Source: Jutongia hominis (lineage in GTDB: Bacteria; Bacillota; Clostridia; Lachnospirales; Lachnospiraceae). From it: a DNA stretch of 64,000 nucleotides. Numbering within the stretch: position 1 is the stretch's first letter; every line of letters starts with the position of its first letter. The stretch covers positions 1-64,000 of the forward strand of contig NZ_JACRSW010000008.1 in NCBI RefSeq assembly GCF_014384965.1, written 5' to 3'. Shown here piece by piece: positions 52,306 through 60,792 of this stretch. The notes under the pieces are model-generated. The model searched no databases. It saw only the letters and a list, made by a program, of their open reading frames with translations, and was not told where the DNA came from. Both the position numbers and the translations under genes were made by a program.

Positions 52306-54000
52306 TTAAAAATCAAAGAAATTCTTTCCAAAACTTTCTTTGGTATTCTTTCTCTTCTTACGGAAGCTCATACCTTTCTTTTTAGATGATACTGCAGGTG
52401 TTGATGTATTTTTCTTTTCATAATGCTTACTGTGATTGCGACGCTGCCTTTTCCCTGTTTTACGTTCACTGCTTCGCATACTTCTTTGACGGCGAGCATG
52501 CTGCCGTCTGCCTCCTCGGCTTCGATATCCACCGGATATCCGTCCTCGTCTGCGTCTTCCAAACTTTGGAAGTTCAACCTTCTTTAAGATACAAACCAGA
52601 ATGGCAATAATGATTCCAATCAGTATCACTAAAAGTACGATCTGTACAATACGATTTCCGAAAAAGCTCATGAGCCCTTTCTTGATCTTTCGTAAGAAGT
52701 TTGCATTCTTCTGATCTTTTTTCTCACTCTCTTTTATATCCTGAATCTTGCTGTCAACAATCTTTCGTGTTGCTTCGTCGAGATGAGACGTTGTTGAATC
52801 GGCCGACTTGGTATATAAAATATCCGTGGAACCAACGATTCGTCCATTATAAGTATATGTCACATGACCGATCACATTATCACCATCATATAATGTCACG
52901 TTTTTGTCATAAGTAACTTTCTGTGTTGCTTCTGATATATCAACACCGTTTGGAAGAACAACTGCCGATTCATTTTCCAGATGGATCGGTGATGCATCCG
53001 CATCAAAATAGCTGTCATAATTATTAAAAAGCTCTTTATTCAGATTCGTGCTCTGCTGATTGATCATATGCTTTTTGTACTTCTCAAAGCCAAAATTCAA
53101 TAAACGTGTAGAATCTGTATATTCATTCGGTTCTCCCTGCTTTGGACCATTTGCTTTCATAATAACGCACACTAATTCCATGCCGTCTTTCTCAGCAAAA
53201 GTAACCAATGTATTTCTTGCTACATTTGTATAACCGGTCTTTCCACCAATACAATATTTGTATTCATATTCCGGATTTTTATATCCGTTGACCATCTGAT
53301 GATGGTTATTCCAATAACGTTTCTGTTTGTGCGTATTGGTCTTTGGCATCACATATGTCTTGGTAGAACATGCCTTTCGAAATGTTGGATTCTTCATCGC
53401 TTCTCTGGCGATCACAGCCATATCATATGCTGTCGTATAATGTTTCGGGTCCGGTAGACCATTCGGATTATTAAAATGAGTATCTTTTAATCCAAGCTCT
53501 CTGACACGTTCATTCATTTTATCTACAAACTTGCCAATCGTACCGGAAACCTGCTCAGCTACCCCCAGACAAACCTCGTTTGCTGACTCTAACATGATCG
53601 CATAAAGACACTGCTCCACGGTCAACTTTTCTCCTACATCGGTATAAATCGTAGAGCTGCCCGATTCAATTCCATATACAGCCGTTTTAGAAAAAGTAAC
53701 CGTCTCATCCAGTGAACAGTTCTCCGCTGTCAGCATAGCTGTCATGATCTTTGTAATACTTGCAGGATAATGCTGCTTATGAATGTTCTTTCTATATAAG
53801 ATTGTTCCTGTAGAAAGTTCCATTACAATTGCAGAATCACTTGACAAACTGCTTTTACTCGGACCGCTTGGCCATTTTGACTTTTGTGCAGTCGTAGTCT
53901 GCTTACCTGTTGCACCTGCCGCTTTCACCATAGTATTGGTAAATCCCGACAAAAGAAGTGCTGCACACAAAAAAAGTGCTACTACTCTGTTTTTTTTCAT
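52306..54000 (-). CDS. D-alanyl-D-alanine carboxypeptidase (DacF-like) with basic cytoplasmic tail
   Basis: A 564-residue S11 penicillin-binding protein that trims peptidoglycan stem peptides. A signal peptide is followed by the active-site motifs ASITKIM (SxxK), ESANE (SxN) and GGKTGYT (KTG). A PBP5-type beta domain follows, then a C-terminal membrane helix (about 430-450, IVLLVILIGIIIAILVCIL). The last 110 residues are extremely basic with RRRRGRISGGYRSRGGRR and Ser/Arg-rich repeats, unusual for the family. The ATG lies at 54000. Confidence 0.9.
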   Translation of the reverse strand: MKKNRVVALFLCAALLLSGFTNTMVKAAGATGKQTTTAQKSKWPSGPSKSSLSSDSAIVMELSTGTILYRKNIHKQHYPASITKIMTAMLTAENCSLDETVTFSKTAVYGIESGSSTIYTDVGEKLTVEQCLYAIMLESANEVCLGVAEQVSGTIGKFVDKMNERVRELGLKDTHFNNPNGLPDPKHYTTAYDMAVIAREAMKNPTFRKACSTKTYVMPKTNTHKQKRYWNNHHQMVNGYKNPEYEYKYCIGGKTGYTNVARNTLVTFAEKDGMELVCVIMKANGPKQGEPNEYTDSTRLLNFGFEKYKKHMINQQSTNLNKELFNNYDSYFDADASPIHLENESAVVLPNGVDISEATQKVTYDKNVTLYDGDNVIGHVTYTYNGRIVGSTDILYTKSADSTTSHLDEATRKIVDSKIQDIKESEKKDQKNANFLRKIKKGLMSFFGNRIVQIVLLVILIGIIIAILVCILKKVELPKFGRRRRGRISGGYRSRGGRRQHARRQRSMRSSERKTGKRQRRNHSKHYEKKNTSTPAVSSKKKGMSFRKKRKNTKESFGKNFFDF

Positions 54001-54096
54001 TAGTTACTCCATTCTGGAGTGATCATACTCCGTTTTTAATATCATAAAATGCCTATCTTATTGATTGTATCACAAAATCATTTACGAGAAAAGCCA

Positions 54097-54151
54097 TTTC
54101 AAATCTATGATATAGTTAATATGAGCCTTTTCAAATCTGTGATATCGTTAA
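54097..54151. repeat. Pair of 23-bp direct repeats upstream of the carboxypeptidase gene
   Basis: TTTCAAATCTATGATATAGT (first copy from 54097) and TTTCAAATCTGTGATATCGT (second from 54129) are 32 bp apart, about three helix turns, with TTAA after each. They lie 97-151 bases upstream of the gene and could be regulator sites. Confidence 0.6.
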
Positions 54152-54195
54152 AAGCTCCAAAAACGAAGTATGCAAACCAAAAGCAAACTGTGCAA

Positions 54196-54281
54196 AAAAG
54201 ACATCAGATTACAAAGTCCGAATCCATCTGTCGGACTTTTAGCCGGACATTTGAGATTGTCTCTTCTATCTGATGTCTTTT
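54196..54281 (+). ncRNA. Candidate structured RNA with 14-bp closing stem
   Basis: AAAAGACATCAGAT (54196-54209) pairs perfectly with ATCTGATGTCTTTT (54268-54281). Inside are two hairpins, AAGTCCGA/TCGGACTT and GAGA/TCTC. The whole is an unusually stable branched fold in an otherwise gene-free gap. It may simply be a terminator complex; the strand is a guess from the T-tract terminator that follows on the plus strand. Confidence 0.4.
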
Positions 54282-54287
54282 GATACG

Positions 54288-54311
54288 CTCTGTCTATAAC
54301 AGAGTTTTTTT
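54288..54311 (+). terminator. Rightward intrinsic terminator
   Basis: CTCTGT (54288-54293) and ACAGAG (54299-54304) with T7 after them. It implies a plus-strand transcript across 54010-54310, where no protein gene is convincing. Confidence 0.55.
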
Positions 54312-54346
54312 ATTTTGCTTTTTTGTATTGTTTCTATTCCGGAAAA

Positions 54347-55732
54347 CTATTTTAAAATACGTCTTGCATGAGAAACTCTGCTATAATTCATATTTGAAGT
54401 AATAATTCCCCATTTTGCACCTGCTGCATGAACAATCTGTCCGCCGCCAATGTAGATCGCTACATGATGAACTCTGCCGCCTCTTTTATAAAAGACCAGG
54501 TCACCCGGCTTTAATTCACTCAGTTTAACGCTGCTGCCACATCCTGCCTGTTCTGCGGAAGTACGCGGAAGGCTATAGCCAAACTTCTGGAATACACGAA
54601 GTGTAAAACCGGAGCAGTCTGTACCATTTGTCAGACTTGTTCCTCCCCATACATATTTATTTCCAATGAACTGTTTTGCATAAGAGATCAGGCTTTCCGC
54701 CTTATTTTCTGATGCATAAGAACGAACGGTTTCTTTTATTTTTTTCGTTAACGATTTTGCTTCTTTAAAACTGTATTTGGTATGCACATATTCTTTCGCA
54801 ACATATCCGCTTTTACCTTTGACTTTTACTTTACACCAGTCTGCATTTTCTGATTTAACAGTATATCTTTTGCCCTCCGGAAGCTGTGTAACAATATCTG
54901 AAGATGTATTTTTTTCTTCACGGACATTTAATACTGAAGTTCCTTTTTTTAATACAGCATATTTTGTACCATATTTTTCTGCCAGCTTTTCTGCATCTGC
55001 ACCTGTTGCGAGGTATTCTTTTTTCACATATCCTTTCAGGCTGCCGGAAGAAATCTTAACCCATGCTCCTTTTTTGCCAAGGATCGTACCGGCACTGCCA
55101 CGATGCAGCTTACCGATTGCCTTACAGCCGGTTGAGGCGCTTTTTCTGACATACACAAAATCTTTCGCTATAGAAATAGCAAGTTTTTGAAATTGCTTTG
55201 AAACTTTTTGCGGTTTCTGATCCGGTGCTGCACTTGCCTGTACATTCTGCTGTGTACCGTCTGCCGGTGCTGCGCTTGCCTGTACATTTTGCTGTGTACC
55301 GTCTGCCGGTGCTGCGCTTGCCTGTACATTCTGCTGTGTACCGTCTGCCGGTGCTGCGCTTGCCTGTACATTCTGCTGTGTACCGTCTGCCGTTACTGCG
55401 CTTGCCTGTACATTCTGCTGTGTACCGTCTGCCGGTGCTGTGCTTGCCTGTGTGTTATCCGCTTTTAGTGAAGGAGTTGCCGTCAATGCACTTCCTGTCG
55501 TTGTATCTACTGAAATAGCGGCAATGGATGCCGTAATCGCAGATTGAATATTCATATCTTCTTCATCGGTAGTTTTTGTGCTGTCATAAAAAACATTCTG
55601 ATCAATCACATTCTTTTGTGATATTGCAATATTTGCTGTAACTGCTCCTGCAATATTGTCAGATGGACCAAATGCTAATAATCCTGCTGCACTCAGAACT
55701 CCTAACCGCACATACCAACTGTCTCTTCTCAT
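54347..55732 (-). CDS. SH3-domain NlpC/P60 cell-wall hydrolase
   Basis: A 461-residue secreted endopeptidase. After a signal peptide comes a low-complexity part with six 14-residue repeats (DGTQQNVQASAAPA), then two bacterial SH3 domains (KSASTGCKAIGKLHRGSAG, LNVREEKNTSSDIV) and a C-terminal NlpC/P60 domain with the Cys in NGTDCSGFTL, His in RVHHVAIYIG and His in QIVHAAG. It cuts gamma-D-Glu-diamino acid bonds in peptidoglycan. ATG at 55732 follows GAGGATTATC. Confidence 0.92.
   Translation of the reverse strand: MRRDSWYVRLGVLSAAGLLAFGPSDNIAGAVTANIAISQKNVIDQNVFYDSTKTTDEEDMNIQSAITASIAAISVDTTTGSALTATPSLKADNTQASTAPADGTQQNVQASAVTADGTQQNVQASAAPADGTQQNVQASAAPADGTQQNVQASAAPADGTQQNVQASAAPDQKPQKVSKQFQKLAISIAKDFVYVRKSASTGCKAIGKLHRGSAGTILGKKGAWVKISSGSLKGYVKKEYLATGADAEKLAEKYGTKYAVLKKGTSVLNVREEKNTSSDIVTQLPEGKRYTVKSENADWCKVKVKGKSGYVAKEYVHTKYSFKEAKSLTKKIKETVRSYASENKAESLISYAKQFIGNKYVWGGTSLTNGTDCSGFTLRVFQKFGYSLPRTSAEQAGCGSSVKLSELKPGDLVFYKRGGRVHHVAIYIGGGQIVHAAGAKWGIITSNMNYSRVSHARRILK
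55222..55450. repeat. 42-bp in-frame tandem repeats in the NlpC/P60 gene
   Basis: Between five and six near-identical 42-bp units (GCCGGTGCTGCGCTTGCCTG then TACATTCTGCTGTGTACCGTC) encode the linker repeats. A multiple of three, so copy number can change without loss of frame. Confidence 0.9.
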
Positions 55733-55870
55733 GATAATCCTCGTTTCCATTTCAGATTCATTTACACTCATTGAATTGCATCGTGTAAATGTTACAATTT
55801 TATTACAATATGTTAAAAATTATAACAACCTGATTACGATTTGTCAACTTTTCCACCCTAAAAGGGAAAA
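55733..55870. other. Intergenic stretch upstream of the NlpC/P60 gene
   Basis: AT-rich; likely holds the promoter of the hydrolase gene on the minus strand. No box pair was chosen with confidence. Confidence 0.35.
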
Positions 55871-55871
55871 A

Positions 55872-55970
55872 ATACCATACAAGCAGTTTCCTATTCCATA
55901 AAAAAGGGCAAAGCCGGCGCTTTGCTATATGTACCACTACTGTACGAGCAGTTTCCTATTCCATAAAAAA
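55872..55970 (-). repeat. Dispersed post-terminator repeat, copies C and D
   Basis: Two copies of TTTTTTATGGAATAGGAAAC on the minus strand, about 60 bp apart, enclosing a GCAAAGCGCCGGCTTTGC hairpin. Each follows a terminator-type T-tract. Same arrangement as 27241-27330 and 30601-30680. Confidence 0.75.
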
Positions 55971-55990
55971 GGCAGGAACAACGTCCTGCC
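55971..55990 (-). terminator. Terminator after the DHHW gene
   Basis: GGCAGGA (55971-55977) pairs with TCCTGCC (55984-55990), followed on the minus strand by T6. Confidence 0.8.
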
Positions 55991-56010
55991 TTTGTAATAT
56001 CCCTGTATTA

Positions 56011-57129
56011 TTAATGTACAATCTTATATATATTCGTATCCTGTGCAAAATTACTCATTTCATAAAGAATCAATATCCTGTCATAATCCCCCTGTTCGAC
56101 CAGTTTTTGAACAGATGCATTATAATAACGCAGATCCAACATCGTTATATCACTATAATCCTCCATCAAAAACGGAACAAAGCTGTTTGCAAAAGAATCC
56201 TTGATCACAAGAAGTTTCTTATCTCCCCCCTGCTTCATTGCGATCTCTGCTTTACCATAATTGCCGCCAAAGAAATAGGCATATTTATCTTTCTGTGTTA
56301 ATTTTCCCACGTCATAAATTCCTTTTTTTAACGTTCCGTCACACGTAACATCTGCCAGCGGAATATTAGTAGCCGCATACATTGTATCCGCTTTCGCAGC
56401 AGGATCAAGCGTCTTTGAATACATAGTTCCGAAAAAATCCTGCGTAATCTTTTGCGGTGTAAAATACCCATATGTATGTTTTGTCTCATCATTCTGGTTA
56501 CAATACGCACAATATGCGGCATATGCACCTAAAAGGCTCCAGTGATGATCCGTTTTATAATACACCTGATTTTGGCGAGAATATTCTACAATTGTAGATT
56601 GTGCCTTAATATTTTTCACGGAAGATAATAATGTGTCTGCCTCTTCATACATTGCTTTTGCATCATAGTATGGAGCTTTTTGCGGCAATTTATCTTGTAA
56701 GACAACCGCAGGCGACGGTGCAAGCAGAATCTGTGTTTTCCCGGCATTTTTTTCACCAAGATATTCTACATAACGAAGGTTTTGCAAGTAGTTTTTCTGG
56801 TCGATATCCTCTTGTGTTGTCTTTGCAAAATAGTAATTGTCTTTTCCAAGATACACGTCTCCGATATCACGAAACCCTAATAATTTCTCTACAGATGTAG
56901 AAAATCCCATCCAGGAATCCCTGCCGGCAAACTGATCACTAAATGCATTGTCAAAGTCCTGTTGAAAACTTCCATCTAAGACACCTTGCAGTTTCCATTC
57001 AGGATATTGCTCCAGCGGACGATTCTCATTATCGGAGAATGCGTTTTGCGGCCGGATCAGTGAAACTAATCCAAAGCCCGCCAGAATACAAAAAATCACT
57101 ATTTTGTATATCCAAAAATATTTTTTCAA
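56011..57129 (-). CDS. DHHW-family protein, cell-surface acyltransferase partner
   Basis: A 372-residue protein with an N-terminal membrane anchor and an exported SGNH-hydrolase-like (AlgX/DltD-type) domain. The DHHW motif appears as YYKTDHHWSLLGAYAAY, and KDSFANSFVPFL is the other conserved block. Such proteins work with MBOAT acyltransferases in O-acetylation of surface glycans. The start is probably TTG at 57129 with GAGG before it. It is the last gene of the O-acylation cluster. Confidence 0.85.
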   Translation of the reverse strand: MKKYFWIYKIVIFCILAGFGLVSLIRPQNAFSDNENRPLEQYPEWKLQGVLDGSFQQDFDNAFSDQFAGRDSWMGFSTSVEKLLGFRDIGDVYLGKDNYYFAKTTQEDIDQKNYLQNLRYVEYLGEKNAGKTQILLAPSPAVVLQDKLPQKAPYYDAKAMYEEADTLLSSVKNIKAQSTIVEYSRQNQVYYKTDHHWSLLGAYAAYCAYCNQNDETKHTYGYFTPQKITQDFFGTMYSKTLDPAAKADTMYAATNIPLADVTCDGTLKKGIYDVGKLTQKDKYAYFFGGNYGKAEIAMKQGGDKKLLVIKDSFANSFVPFLMEDYSDITMLDLRYYNASVQKLVEQGDYDRILILYEMSNFAQDTNIYKIVH

Positions 57130-57166
57130 CGTTTCTGCCTCATTTCTCTATTCATCACAATATTTT

Positions 57167-57328
57167 TTAACTTCTCTTCAATCTTCTTCTCTGCAACTTT
57201 TTCCAAATAGCTCTTGCATCTATACACAATTTTTCTTCGATTCCAATACCATTAATTGATATTTCCTTATCGACAATATCCCATGCTCGATTTTTTAGTT
57301 CTTTTTGATCCCGTCTATCATTCTGCAT
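57167..57328 (-). CDS. 53-residue basic protein coupled to the MBOAT gene
   Basis: A short gene whose ATG overlaps the stop of the MBOAT gene (TGATG), so it can be translated by coupling. It begins MQNDRRDQKELKNRAW and ends KKLQRRRLKRS; it is charged, helical and without a membrane segment. No family is recognised. It fills the gap between the MBOAT and DHHW genes, which would otherwise be empty for 200 bases. Confidence 0.5.
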   Translation of the reverse strand: MQNDRRDQKELKNRAWDIVDKEISINGIGIEEKLCIDARAIWKKLQRRRLKRS

Positions 57329-58773
57329 CAGAACCGGAAATATAAAAAAGGATTAAAGCTGCCCGCAACGAGCATGGCAAGGCTTACAGCCAGAAGCAGG
57401 ACAGAGATCACACTCTTTAAAATAAACTCTGCATGAAGTCCTTTTTCCCTGACAAAATCCGCTTCCTCTCTGATCATATGACGACGAATCCGGTTCCATA
57501 CCTTGGAACAGATCGTTGTTGATGCTGCCACCAGAATCATTAAAAAGAAAGCATAGGTACACCACTGATACTGTGCTGTGTTATTGATCCAACTGCCACG
57601 CAGACCAAACATCACTAACAGATATTGTCCCATTTTATGAAAATCTTCGATTGCAAAGACCACCCAGCCTGTCACGATAAAAAAGAGCGCATAAAAGTGC
57701 TGCAGCACCCGGGGCCAACGCTGCATTTTTGCAAGCAAAAATACTTTTTCAATCACAAGCAGAACAAAATAATACAATCCCCATAACACGAAATTCCAGC
57801 TTGCACCATGCCATAACCCTGTTAAAAACCAGACGATCAAAAGATTGACAATCTGTCTTTTAAGCCCTTTCCGGTTTCCACCAAGTGGGATATAGACATA
57901 CTCCCGGAACCATGTACTCAAAGTAATATGCCAGCGTCGCCAGAATTCTGTAATGCTCTTAGATTCATATGGATGTTTAAAGTTTTCCGGAAATGTAAAA
58001 CCAAACATTTTTCCAAGTCCGATCGCCATGTCTGAATATCCCGAAAAGTCAAAATAAATCTGGAAGGTATAAGCAATCGCACCAAGCCATGCACCGGCTG
58101 TACTTAACTGTGTCATCTGTGTTGTGCTGATTTCTTCCCAAAGACGTCCGATCTGGTTTGCTAAGATTACTTTTTTAGCAAGACCCAGGATGAAACGCTG
58201 CATTCCCGCTACCCAGACTGCATTATTTTCTTTACGTTCGTCAATCTGGTCAGCAATCGTCTGGTAGCGCACGATCGGTCCCGCGATCAGCTGTGGGAAC
58301 ATACAGACATACATTCCAAAAGAGATCAGATTACGCTGTGCTTTGACGAGTCCGCGATACACATCGATCGTATAGGACATTGTCTGAAACGTATAAAAGG
58401 AAATACCGATTGGCAATGCAATCTTTAAGAGGGAAAGATTCGACGCTGTGATCTGATTCCATGAAACGATCAGCATATCCGTATATTTAAAGAATGCAAG
58501 GATTCCAAGATTTCCTACAATGGATACCATAACAACCCGTTTTTTTGCTTTTTGTTTCTGCTGCTTGTCATAGTATTCGATCAGTCTGCCATTGATATAA
58601 TCAAAAACGGTAGAAAAAAGCATGATCAGTATGTATCTCGGTTCTCCCCATGCATAAAAGACAAGACTGGCAGCCAACAGTAAAAAGTTTCTCCACTTTA
58701 CCGGAAAGATTCCATATAAGATTACTACAACGGGAAGAAATATACATAAAAATGTCAAACTGCTGAATACCAT
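57328..58773 (-). CDS. MBOAT O-acyltransferase (AlgI/DltB-like)
   Basis: A 481-residue protein with about ten membrane helices. It carries FFDY/FDFSGYSDMAIG, FWRRWHITLSTWFREYVYIP and the active-site His in TGLWHGASWNF. AlgI/DltB-type enzymes move acyl groups from the cytoplasm to extracellular polymers. The adjacent DHHW proteins complete the pathway. Acceptor unknown (exopolysaccharide or teichoic acid). ATG at 58773 follows GGAGTTTTAAA. Confidence 0.93.
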   Translation of the reverse strand: MVFSSLTFLCIFLPVVVILYGIFPVKWRNFLLLAASLVFYAWGEPRYILIMLFSTVFDYINGRLIEYYDKQQKQKAKKRVVMVSIVGNLGILAFFKYTDMLIVSWNQITASNLSLLKIALPIGISFYTFQTMSYTIDVYRGLVKAQRNLISFGMYVCMFPQLIAGPIVRYQTIADQIDERKENNAVWVAGMQRFILGLAKKVILANQIGRLWEEISTTQMTQLSTAGAWLGAIAYTFQIYFDFSGYSDMAIGLGKMFGFTFPENFKHPYESKSITEFWRRWHITLSTWFREYVYIPLGGNRKGLKRQIVNLLIVWFLTGLWHGASWNFVLWGLYYFVLLVIEKVFLLAKMQRWPRVLQHFYALFFIVTGWVVFAIEDFHKMGQYLLVMFGLRGSWINNTAQYQWCTYAFFLMILVAASTTICSKVWNRIRRHMIREEADFVREKGLHAEFILKSVISVLLLAVSLAMLVAGSFNPFLYFRF

Positions 58774-58863
58774 TTTAAAACTCCATTCTTGTTTTATGCA
58801 CTTTCGGAATCTTCTGAACAAAAATCCAGCCGAAAGAATTCTTTTTGTTTACTCACTGCCGCT

Positions 58864-60081
58864 TTAACCTGCAATTCCGCCTAACTTACTTACCAGGTAA
58901 CTGTTTCTTGTCATAGAAATGTTATTAAGCAAAATAACATCCTGTACTTTTTTCTTTTGCACAAAAGATGACAACTTCCCACTCCAATAACGATAATCGA
59001 TCACATAAACGTTCTGATAATGATCTGCCAGATATGGCACAAATACATTTCCGAATGATTCTTTTACTACCACACAGGACGATCCATCCTTGATTGCTTT
59101 GTTTTTGATCACAGTCAATGGATTATCCCCGGAAATAAATGCACAATATTTCAGACTTTCTCCGTAACGGCTTACATTGTCAATCAATGGTGCATGAATT
59201 TTCTGTCCCTGCACGGTCTTATAATACATAGAGATTTTCTTGCCGGATAATGGATAAAAGGTCTGGATATTATCCGCACGAAGTGTCTTGTTGTTGTTTG
59301 TATCCCGATAAAATGTACCTTTAAACCCTTTAAATGTTTTCTTTTTGTATTGTAAAATATTATTTGCACGAATCCCTTTTGCGTTACAAAATTCGATATA
59401 GGCATAAAAGGCTCCAAGCGGTGTCCAATGATGATCTGTCCGAAAATAAATATATTCGTCACGGTGTTTCATAAATGTATCATACAAAGAAATAACCGTT
59501 TGATCACCCTTATATTTTTTTACGATTTTCTGAATCGCTTTTTGCTGATCGCCTGACTTGATCTTTGTCTTTTTGTTATCCGGTACTGTGATGCCGGCAC
59601 TTGTCGGAACGATACAACTATATAATTTACTCTTTTTATTCAGATTTTTGTTCATCTTGTCTACGACAGATGCATACGTTTTCGCAATGCTTTCGACATA
59701 AGAATACTGTTCATATGCTGTATCACCAATTCTCGCTGTCCCGCTTGCATACAAATGTACTTTTTTATTGCTATGTAATTTCGGATATGTATCTGTCTGC
59801 TCCTGTGTTTTTTCTTTCGGTGTGCCGGAAGAAGTTACTGCCGTCTCTGTCTTTTGAGGTTCTTTTGCTTCTGCTTTTTGTACACTGCTTTTCTTGTTAT
59901 GCTGCCCTGACTTTGTACTTTCTTTCTTATCTTCTTTTTTTTCTGATACATTTCCTACAGAAATGATTTCATCACCCAGTGTTCCTGTCGATGACATTCG
60001 ATTCGAAGCATAGATCCTGCTTCCTATGACAATTGCAACTGCCATAACACCTAAGATCAGATAAATCGTTTTTTTCTTCAT
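58864..60081 (-). CDS. DHHW-family protein (second copy)
   Basis: A 405-residue membrane-anchored protein; after the N-terminal helix (residues 5-25) a Lys/Ser/Glu-rich linker leads to the DHHW domain with IYFRTDHHWTPLGAFYAY and KESFGNVFVPYL. It parallels the protein at 56011, though sequence differs. The MBOAT gene lies next on the same strand. The two may act at different steps of acylation or on different substrates. ATG follows GAGGAAAAAGGG. Confidence 0.85.
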   Translation of the reverse strand: MKKKTIYLILGVMAVAIVIGSRIYASNRMSSTGTLGDEIISVGNVSEKKEDKKESTKSGQHNKKSSVQKAEAKEPQKTETAVTSSGTPKEKTQEQTDTYPKLHSNKKVHLYASGTARIGDTAYEQYSYVESIAKTYASVVDKMNKNLNKKSKLYSCIVPTSAGITVPDNKKTKIKSGDQQKAIQKIVKKYKGDQTVISLYDTFMKHRDEYIYFRTDHHWTPLGAFYAYIEFCNAKGIRANNILQYKKKTFKGFKGTFYRDTNNNKTLRADNIQTFYPLSGKKISMYYKTVQGQKIHAPLIDNVSRYGESLKYCAFISGDNPLTVIKNKAIKDGSSCVVVKESFGNVFVPYLADHYQNVYVIDYRYWSGKLSSFVQKKKVQDVILLNNISMTRNSYLVSKLGGIAG

Positions 60082-60098
60082 CCCTTTTTCCTCGCAGA

Positions 60099-60668
60099 CT
60101 ACTCTTTAATTGCTTTTGTAATCACGTCTTTTGCCTTTTCATAATCTGAAGTAACACATGCGATCAAATAACTTCCACAGCGTATAATCACTGCTTTGTC
60201 TATCTTTTTCGCTTCGTTGGGAAGATAATCTTCAAAAGATTTTTTCATATCTTCAAAATGCTTTCTGACATGTTGCTGGTTTTCCCTGGCATCCTTCTCA
60301 CTTTTTCCCGTCATCACGATCAGTTCGTCTGCATATGTTCCATTACCGAGATAGATCTGAAGTTTGGTACCGGTTGCTGTCTTTACCATTCCGTTTGCGA
60401 CAGAATCATCCAGTTTTTCTAAATCGGATTCAAATTGTACCTCTTTTTGTACTTTTTGCACTAATGCATCAACATCTAATGTTTTTCCGGCATTTTTGGA
60501 ATTGTCATATACTTTTTCCGTTTTTGCCGTATTAGAAGTATTTTGCTTGGCAATGTCTCTAAAAAGCTGTATTGATCCTAGTATAAAAATGACAATAACC
60601 ATTACAAACATGATCGTGACCATCGTCTTACGCCGCCTGATTATTTCATTCCCTTTTGCCTGTTCCAT
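60099..60668 (-). CDS. DUF4358 protein
   Basis: A 189-residue protein with one membrane helix (residues 15-36) and an exported domain with TGTKLQIYLGNGTYADELIV and IRCGSYLIACVTSDYEKAKD, as in DUF4358 proteins that accompany MBOAT/DHHW clusters. Function unknown. It is the first gene of the cluster on the minus strand, 17 bases before the second DHHW gene. Confidence 0.75.
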   Translation of the reverse strand: MEQAKGNEIIRRRKTMVTIMFVMVIVIFILGSIQLFRDIAKQNTSNTAKTEKVYDNSKNAGKTLDVDALVQKVQKEVQFESDLEKLDDSVANGMVKTATGTKLQIYLGNGTYADELIVMTGKSEKDARENQQHVRKHFEDMKKSFEDYLPNEAKKIDKAVIIRCGSYLIACVTSDYEKAKDVITKAIKE

Positions 60669-60792
60669 TCTTATGCTCCTTTTCCCTGTGTGGTTTCTCT
60701 ATACTCTCTTTCCAATGCATTTCTAAATAATGTTTTTCCGATAGCACTTCTCTGATTATTCTTTATTTGATAATGCTCTTGTGACGATATTT

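Noticed and set aside
54049..54273. 74-codon plus-strand frame upstream of the carboxypeptidase gene
   Set aside because: Covers the direct repeats and the branched hairpin, has no ribosome binding site, and its composition is not protein-like.
55168..55518. Cys/Leu/Val/Arg-rich repetitive frames on both strands
   Set aside because: Out-of-frame readings of the 42-bp repeats in the NlpC/P60 gene.
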